The position numbers were made by a program, and so were the translations under genes. 64,000 nt of DNA from Bacteroidia bacterium (GTDB taxonomy: Bacteria; Bacteroidota; Bacteroidia; B-17B0; Aurantibacillaceae). The stretch covers positions 1 through 64,000 of the forward strand of contig BPGX01000001.1 of the NCBI GenBank assembly GCA_026003255.1, given 5' to 3'. How positions within the stretch are numbered: position 1 is the stretch's first letter; every line of letters starts with the position of its first letter. Under the pieces are notes generated by a model. That model did not search any database. It was not told the origin of the DNA and saw only the letters and a list, made by a program, of their open reading frames with translations. Shown here piece by piece: positions 58,873-64,000 of this stretch.

Positions 58873-59975
58873 TGAAAAAAACTTTTTATTGTTGTTGCAA
58901 TGTGTTGGACATCCTCTTTTTCAAGTCCGGGATACATAGGCAAGGATAAGCAAGTGTCTGCTATTTCTTCAGCAATTGGAAAATCGCCTTTTTTGTAGTT
59001 TAAGTCCTTATATGCTTCTTGTAAATGTGGTGGAACAGGATAATGTATTAGAGTTCCTATGTTATTTTGATGAAGATATTCTTGCAATTCATTTCTTTTT
59101 TTCGTGCGAATAACGAATAAATGAAAATTACTCGTTGCATCGGGATGAATGTGTGGTAAAATGATATTTTTTTCATCGCTTAAAAATTCCATATACCATT
59201 GAGCAATTTGTTGTCTTTCTTTGTTCCATTCGTCAAGATATTTGAGTTTTACCTGTAAAAATGCGGCTTGTATTTCATCTAAACGCGAATTAATGCCCTT
59301 TACTTCATTGTAGTATTTTTTTTGAGAACCATAATTCCGAATGGTTTTTGCTCTTTGAGAAAGTATTTCATCATTTGTAGTAATAGCACCTGCATCACCT
59401 AATGCGCCTAAGTTTTTACCAGGATAAAAACTTGTAGCATTAATATTTCCCCAACTTCCGGAAATTTTTCCTTTGAAAAAAGTGCCTTGTGCCTGAGCGT
59501 TGTCTTCTACAACATACAGATTGTGTTTTTGAGCTATTTGTAAAATTTTATCCATCTCACAGATTTGACCATACAAATGAACCGGTATTATAGCTTTTGT
59601 GTTTTCTTTAATGGATTGTTCAATTTTCTCCGGGTCAATATTATAAGTTTTTTCATCCGGTTCAACAGGAATAATTTCCGCGCCAACATACGATACTGCC
59701 AACCAGGTTGCAATGTATGTATTGGATGGCACTATAACAGAATTTCCTTTTCCAACATTCAACGATTTGAGTGCAATAATAATAGCATCAAGACCATTTC
59801 CCACTCCAATACAATATTGAACATCAGAATACTTTGCATAAAGTTTTTCAAAAGTTTCCACCTCTTTTCCTAAAATGTACCAATAACTATCATAAACTTT
59901 TTCAAATTGTTGTAAAATCTCTTGTTTTATCTGAGAGTGCATTTTTTCAAAAGACAAAAATGGTATTGATTTCAT
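58869..59975 (-). CDS. DegT/DnrJ/EryC1-family sugar aminotransferase
   Basis: 368 residues. A PLP enzyme that adds an amino group to a nucleotide-linked keto-sugar. Seen: [60 protein letters not shown], the Asp of [16 protein letters not shown] and the PLP lysine in [17 protein letters not shown]. The '[11 protein letters not shown]' pattern resembles FdtB-type dTDP-3-keto-6-deoxyhexose transaminases, but the substrate is not proven. Operon context with a GT2 enzyme and an exporter suggests surface glycan synthesis. Confidence 0.9.
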   Translation of the reverse strand: MKSIPFLSFEKMHSQIKQEILQQFEKVYDSYWYILGKEVETFEKLYAKYSDVQYCIGVGNGLDAIIIALKSLNVGKGNSVIVPSNTYIATWLAVSYVGAEIIPVEPDEKTYNIDPEKIEQSIKENTKAIIPVHLYGQICEMDKILQIAQKHNLYVVEDNAQAQGTFFKGKISGSWGNINATSFYPGKNLGALGDAGAITTNDEILSQRAKTIRNYGSQKKYYNEVKGINSRLDEIQAAFLQVKLKYLDEWNKERQQIAQWYMEFLSDEKNIILPHIHPDATSNFHLFVIRTKKRNELQEYLHQNNIGTLIHYPVPPHLQEAYKDLNYKKGDFPIAEEIADTCLSLPMYPGLEKEDVQHIATTIKSFFQ

Positions 59976-59989
59976 AGATTTTGTCTATA

Positions 59990-60928
59990 TTATTTTTTAA
60001 TTTCATAAATTTCATCTATAATATAATTCGGTCTATTACGAGCCGCATCTAATGTGCGATATAAGTATTCACCAATAATTCCAAGAGAAATCATAATAAA
60101 TGAAGAGGTAAAAAGCAGAACAATCATAATAGATGACCAACCTTGCATCGGGATTTTGGATGTAATTTTTGAATAAATAATCATTCCTGCATAAATTAAA
60201 GCGAGAATACCTAACACAATGCCTGTTATACTAATTAAGCGTAGTGGCAAGTAAGTGAATGATACAAAACTATCTATAAAGGACTTGATTTTTTTGGACA
60301 ATGTCCATCCCGACTTACCAATTTCCCTTTTGCGACGCGTGTAAGGAATACTCACATATTCGTAGCCCATCCAGATAAACAAATAGGGTAAATAAAAATT
60401 CTTTTCGTTCATCTTAATAAGTTCAGTTCTTAATTGTTTATCAAACAACCATAAATCAAAACCACCTTTTGGTGCATTGGTCAATACATAATTTCGTATA
60501 AGGTTATGATACGTATTTGAAAACAATTTCGTCAAAAAAGAATCCTCACGATTCGCTTTTTGGGCTAAAACTAATTTATATCCTTTTAGCCAATGTTGAT
60601 ACATTTGTGCTATAAGTTCCGGAGGGTCTTGAAGGTCAGCTGCTAACACTACACAACAATCTCCTGTTGAATGACAAATACCACAATAAGAAGCATTGTT
60701 TGCGCCAAAATTTCTCGCAAGTTTTATCACCTTTACTTTATGAGAATATTGTTCGTACACTTTCATCAGTGCATTAAATGTACCATCCTTACTGCCATCG
60801 TCTACAAAAATGTATTCAAATTCAACATCTGTAGGAAAGTTTTTTTCATTTTCCAACAAAACAGGAAACGTTACAGGAATATTATGTTCGTTGAAATAGC
60901 ACGGGACGATGATGCTGATTTTAGGCAT
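59990..60928 (-). CDS. Family 2 glycosyltransferase, polyprenyl-phosphate type
   Basis: 312 residues. The GT-A domain has ISIIVPCYFNEHNIPVTFPV, FVDDGSKDGTFNAL and the metal motif LAADLQDPPELIAQ. Two C-terminal membrane helices (LRLISITGIVLGILALIYAG and IMIVLLFTSSFIMISLGIIG) fit ArnC/DPM1-like enzymes, which move a sugar from a nucleotide to undecaprenyl phosphate. The IGEYLYRTLDAARNRPNYII ending is typical. It lies one base after the FemAB-like gene, so the two are co-translated. Confidence 0.92.
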   Translation of the reverse strand: MPKISIIVPCYFNEHNIPVTFPVLLENEKNFPTDVEFEYIFVDDGSKDGTFNALMKVYEQYSHKVKVIKLARNFGANNASYCGICHSTGDCCVVLAADLQDPPELIAQMYQHWLKGYKLVLAQKANREDSFLTKLFSNTYHNLIRNYVLTNAPKGGFDLWLFDKQLRTELIKMNEKNFYLPYLFIWMGYEYVSIPYTRRKREIGKSGWTLSKKIKSFIDSFVSFTYLPLRLISITGIVLGILALIYAGMIIYSKITSKIPMQGWSSIMIVLLFTSSFIMISLGIIGEYLYRTLDAARNRPNYIIDEIYEIKK

Positions 60929-60929
60929 A

Positions 60930-61898
60930 TCAGATGAATTTTTCTAATTCACAAATATAATCAGTGGAAAATAAATAATGAAAATGGGTATAAATTTTCG
61001 CATCAAAACTTTCTTTGTAAGCTGCAACGCCTATATTCAGGTCATTCCCATCATTGTTGGATGTCCCCATACTAAAATAAATCTTATCTTTTGAAAAGTG
61101 CTGAATTGTCTGATAAAACAACACATCAATGGCACCACTTTCTCTGCCTTCATCAATTGAAGAAATGTACTGGCAATGGGCAGTTTTAGGAAAAACAAAG
61201 AGAGTAATGCCAGCTACAATTTTATTATTCAAGTAAGCATTTGCCTGCAATATATTTTCAGGGAATCTACTATGTAAGAGTTTAATTTCTTCCAATGAGT
61301 GTACGGGTTTGGCTTGATAACGTTCCCATAAATTGGGCTCTAAAATTTCTTTCCAATAAGCATCAAAATTATTATCCATACTTATTTTAATGGGCAATTT
61401 TTCTGCTTTCTTTAAACTTCTTTTTCTTCTTTCCTGTAATTGGAGAGGTTCATTCAAATGCGTTACAAAGGAAGTATCAACTCGTGTCGTTTCCGCTTTT
61501 ATGATGTTCATTATAAAATGTTCCGCATCGCAGGGTTGAAGAGAAATATAATTTGGTACTGGCTTGTATACAATCTGCTGAATACCTTGATTTTTGTAAA
61601 AATTTACCACTGCATAAAAATATCTGATGATTTCCTGAATATGTTTACGTTCTTTTAATATCAATCCCCCATACGTCAATCCCTGGTGTGAATAAACTTT
61701 ATTTTCCTTGACATTTGCAGGGAAAACCGCTTCTATCTGATTTTTTTTATTAAGTAAAATAATCGATGCATCTTGGAATCTATCCGAATGGTATTCCATA
61801 AAATTCCGATGGAATAAAAATGTTCCATTTTCAGCAGACATTACAAAAGCATTCCATTGGTCAAAATATTCTCTATTATAGGGCACTACGTTCATCAT
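60930..61898 (-). CDS. FemAB/GNAT-like acyltransferase
   Basis: 322 residues, starting at either of two adjacent ATG codons. The N-terminal half (NGTFLFHRNFMEYHSDRFQD, YSHQGLTYGGLILKER) and C-terminal half (ANAYLNNKIVAGITLFVFPK, AIDVLFYQTIQHFSKDKIYF, SMGTSNND) form the paired GNAT folds of FemABX-like proteins. These transfer amino acids or acyl groups to cell-wall or glycan precursors. The substrate is unknown. Its start overlaps the end of the ABC exporter by four bases. Confidence 0.78.
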   Translation of the reverse strand: MMNVVPYNREYFDQWNAFVMSAENGTFLFHRNFMEYHSDRFQDASIILLNKKNQIEAVFPANVKENKVYSHQGLTYGGLILKERKHIQEIIRYFYAVVNFYKNQGIQQIVYKPVPNYISLQPCDAEHFIMNIIKAETTRVDTSFVTHLNEPLQLQERRKRSLKKAEKLPIKISMDNNFDAYWKEILEPNLWERYQAKPVHSLEEIKLLHSRFPENILQANAYLNNKIVAGITLFVFPKTAHCQYISSIDEGRESGAIDVLFYQTIQHFSKDKIYFSMGTSNNDGNDLNIGVAAYKESFDAKIYTHFHYLFSTDYICELEKFI

Positions 61899-63724
61899 TG
61901 AAAATTTTGAGATTCCACAAGTTTGTAATAATAAGATTTTTTGCTTAATAACTCATCGTGCGTACCTTCTTCAACAATAGTGCCTTTATGCAATACAATG
62001 ATTTTATCGGCATTCATAATGGTACTTAAACGATGCGCAATGATGAGAATAGTTTTATGTTCTTTTAATTTTTGAATCGTTTCCTGAATAATTTTTTCGT
62101 TTTCAGTATCTAATGAAGATGTTGCTTCGTCTAAAATTAAAATAGGTGTATTACGCAAAATTGCCCGGGCAATGCTGATTCTCTGACGTTGTCCGCCGCT
62201 TAAATTCGTTCCTCTATCGCCTGTGTAAGTGTTATATTGTTGTGGTAATTGAATAATAAATTCGTGTGCATTGGCCATTTTCGCAGCAGCAATAATGTTT
62301 TCATCTGAATATTCTTTCCCAAAGGTGATGTTGTTTTTAATGGTATCATTCATTAAAAAACTATCCTGTGATACTAAACTAATTAAATTTCGTATGGAAG
62401 AAATTTTCAGTTGACGAATATTCACTCCATCAATTGTAATTTTCCCTTCATCTGGTTCATAAAAGCGAAGTAACATATCAGTGAGTGTTGTCTTTCCGCT
62501 TCCGCTCTGGCCTACAAGGGCGATTACTTTTCCTTTTGGTATCATCAAATTAATATTTTTAAGTATAAATCCTTTATCGCCTTTGAGATATGAAAACGAT
62601 ACATTTTTGAATTCTATTTTATCTTTAAATGTTGTGTATTCAATAGCATCAGGATGTTCAGTTATTGTATTGGGTTCATTTAATATCCGCTGAATCCTTT
62701 GTTCTGACACAATTCCTTTTTGAATGGTATTATATGCTTGTGATATTTGTTTTATCGGCGGTATGATTTGAGAAGCAATGCCAAAGTAGCCAATAAATGC
62801 GGAAGCCGAAAGTTCATTGTGAAATACCAGTTTTGAACCTAAATACAAAATAAACATTAAAATACCTAACACCACTACTTCTGTAGCAGGCGATGCAAGG
62901 TCGTTTTTGCGATACACTTTTACATTTTGTGAGAAAAGTTCCTGATTAATCCTTTCAAATTTTTTCTGAATAAATTTCTCAATACCAAATGCTTTGATAA
63001 CTTTTATTCCGCTCAAACTTTCTTCAATAGTAGAAAACAATAATGCCAATGTTTGCTTGCTTTTTTCTGCACTGCGTCTTAAACTTTTACTAATAAACAC
63101 AATGCCTAATGCCGCTACTGGAATTAATAAAAAAATATAAAGTGTAAGATACGGACTTATCAAAATCATTGAGATAATAGAAATTAAAATACTTATTGGT
63201 TCACGAAAAATCAACTCTAATGTTTGCATTATGCTCCATTCAATCTCCAAAACATCGGTAGTCATACGGCTAATAAGGTCTCCTTTTTTTTCTTTGCTAT
63301 AAAAGGAAAGAGGAAGATGGAGTAATTTATTCATCAACTGATTTCTCAAATCACGCACAACCCCATTTCGGATAGGGGCAATGAAAAACATAGCCAGATA
63401 TCGAAATAAATTTTTCAAAAACGTTAATACAAAAACCAGAATACAAATGCCAATCAACACTTGTTCTTTTCCATAATGCACAATGAATTCGGATAGTTTA
63501 AATTGAATGAATTGTTTTATGCTATCGCTGTTCAATTTTAATTCTGGTGCAGATTGTAAAATGCTTTGAAAAAATGATTCTGGTTGAAATAAAACATCTA
63601 AAAAAGGAATCACAAGAGTAATAGAAACCACAGAAAATATGGAGAAAAGGATATTACTGATGATATTCAAGATGGCATAATGCCAATAACCTTTTAGATA
63701 CTTAATTGCAGCGAAAAGTTTCAT
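61895..63724 (-). CDS. ABC exporter (MsbA/lipid or glycan flippase type)
   Basis: 609 residues. Six membrane helices (ILFSIFSVVSITLVIPFLDV; VLIGICILVFVLTFLKNLFR; ISILISIISMILISPYLTLY; FLLIPVAALGIVFISKSLRR; others) followed by an ABC domain: Walker A GQSGSGKTTLTD, Q-loop SLVSQDSFLM, signature NLSGGQRQRISIARAIL, Walker B ILILDEATSSLD and switch His in IIAHRLS. It is a half-transporter acting as a homodimer. As first gene of the operon with glycan enzymes it may flip a lipid-linked precursor or lipid A. Substrate not proven. Confidence 0.92.
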   Translation of the reverse strand: MKLFAAIKYLKGYWHYAILNIISNILFSIFSVVSITLVIPFLDVLFQPESFFQSILQSAPELKLNSDSIKQFIQFKLSEFIVHYGKEQVLIGICILVFVLTFLKNLFRYLAMFFIAPIRNGVVRDLRNQLMNKLLHLPLSFYSKEKKGDLISRMTTDVLEIEWSIMQTLELIFREPISILISIISMILISPYLTLYIFLLIPVAALGIVFISKSLRRSAEKSKQTLALLFSTIEESLSGIKVIKAFGIEKFIQKKFERINQELFSQNVKVYRKNDLASPATEVVVLGILMFILYLGSKLVFHNELSASAFIGYFGIASQIIPPIKQISQAYNTIQKGIVSEQRIQRILNEPNTITEHPDAIEYTTFKDKIEFKNVSFSYLKGDKGFILKNINLMIPKGKVIALVGQSGSGKTTLTDMLLRFYEPDEGKITIDGVNIRQLKISSIRNLISLVSQDSFLMNDTIKNNITFGKEYSDENIIAAAKMANAHEFIIQLPQQYNTYTGDRGTNLSGGQRQRISIARAILRNTPILILDEATSSLDTENEKIIQETIQKLKEHKTILIIAHRLSTIMNADKIIVLHKGTIVEEGTHDELLSKKSYYYKLVESQNFQ

Positions 63725-63796
63725 AAGTTATGGGCGAATATAAGGAATTGCTCATTTGTGCATCCATAAATTATTTCAGAAATTCGGCACAAAAAA

Positions 63797-64000
63797 ATGC
63801 AAACACGATTTGATAAAGATGCTTTTGAGAGAATCATTCAAATAATGGATGAGTTGAGAGAACAATGCCCGTGGGATAAAAAGCAAAACTGGGATACATT
63901 ACGAACGTTGACTATTGAAGAAGTATATGAACTATCGGATGCCATTCAGCAACGTAATTTTGATGAAATTAAAAAAGAATTAGGTGATGTGTTTTTACAC
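63797..64000 (+). CDS. mazG: Nucleoside triphosphate pyrophosphohydrolase MazG, 5' part
   Basis: 68 residues before the window ends. The N-terminal pattern is clear: MDELREQCPWDKKQNWDTL, the metal-binding TIEEVYELSDAI and KKELGDVFLH (ExxE and ExxD motifs). MazG hydrolyses (d)NTPs to monophosphates and lowers ppGpp or damaged nucleotides. It is divergent from the ABC exporter. Confidence 0.92.
   Translation, partial: MQTRFDKDAFERIIQIMDELREQCPWDKKQNWDTLRTLTIEEVYELSDAIQQRNFDEIKKELGDVFLH

Overview
The window appears to be two unrelated bacterial sequences joined at about position 50,111. Bases 1-50,111 are GC-rich and carry a planctomycete gene set: DUF1501, DUF1549/DUF1553 cytochromes, DUF1559 pilin-like proteins, DUF1080, a PPC-domain protein and many small GC-rich palindromic repeats. 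A thermophilic Pirellulales/Thermogutta-like organism is my guess, with no direct proof. Bases 50,112-64,000 are AT-rich, with Bacteroidota-style housekeeping genes and two possible TAnnTTTG promoters. The join cuts rsmA (ksgA) in the middle and has no integrase, att site or insertion sequence beside it, so an assembly chimera is the simplest reading.

Planctomycete part. 1-8.5 kb: a broken heme-binding protein, the tmRNA gene (tag ANPTFALAA) with its terminator, and frameshifted DUF1080, glycosyltransferase, DUF1559 and zinc-ribbon genes. 9-13.5 kb: an intact TPR protein and a large membrane-anchored protein of unknown role. 14-15.6 kb: a second, intact copy of the DUF1559 plus small lipoprotein cassette. 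15.9-19 kb: decayed mobile DNA (an ISAs1-like relic and an IS1634-like transposase with an amber stop), then an ArsR regulator. 19.9-44 kb: three operons pairing a cytochrome/DUF1549/DUF1553 protein with a DUF1501 protein. Between the first two lies a segment with an EF-hand protein, a MauE-like gene, a beta-lactamase-fold hydrolase and a group II intron remnant, flanked by inverted repeat arrays. 44.5-50.1 kb: tRNA-Ser(CGA), a DksA-type protein, an atypical kinase, a broken MFS transporter, tadA and the truncated rsmA.

The most unusual non-coding feature is a modular repeat family in the planctomycete part. It is built of chained hairpins and occurs as single copies and as 97-, 99- and about 300-bp tandem arrays. 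Diverged copies keep their stems through compensatory changes. Most broken genes here can be restored by changing one base in a mononucleotide run, so sequencing or assembly error must be weighed against real gene decay.

Bacteroidota part. yidD, a tandem universal stress protein, a secreted protein of unknown role, ettA, ychF and ruvB are followed by a tightly packed five-gene minus-strand operon: ABC exporter, FemAB/GNAT-like protein, GT2 glycosyltransferase, DegT aminotransferase and a CAP/OmpA-like secreted protein. This suggests work on the cell envelope or surface glycans. The window ends inside mazG.
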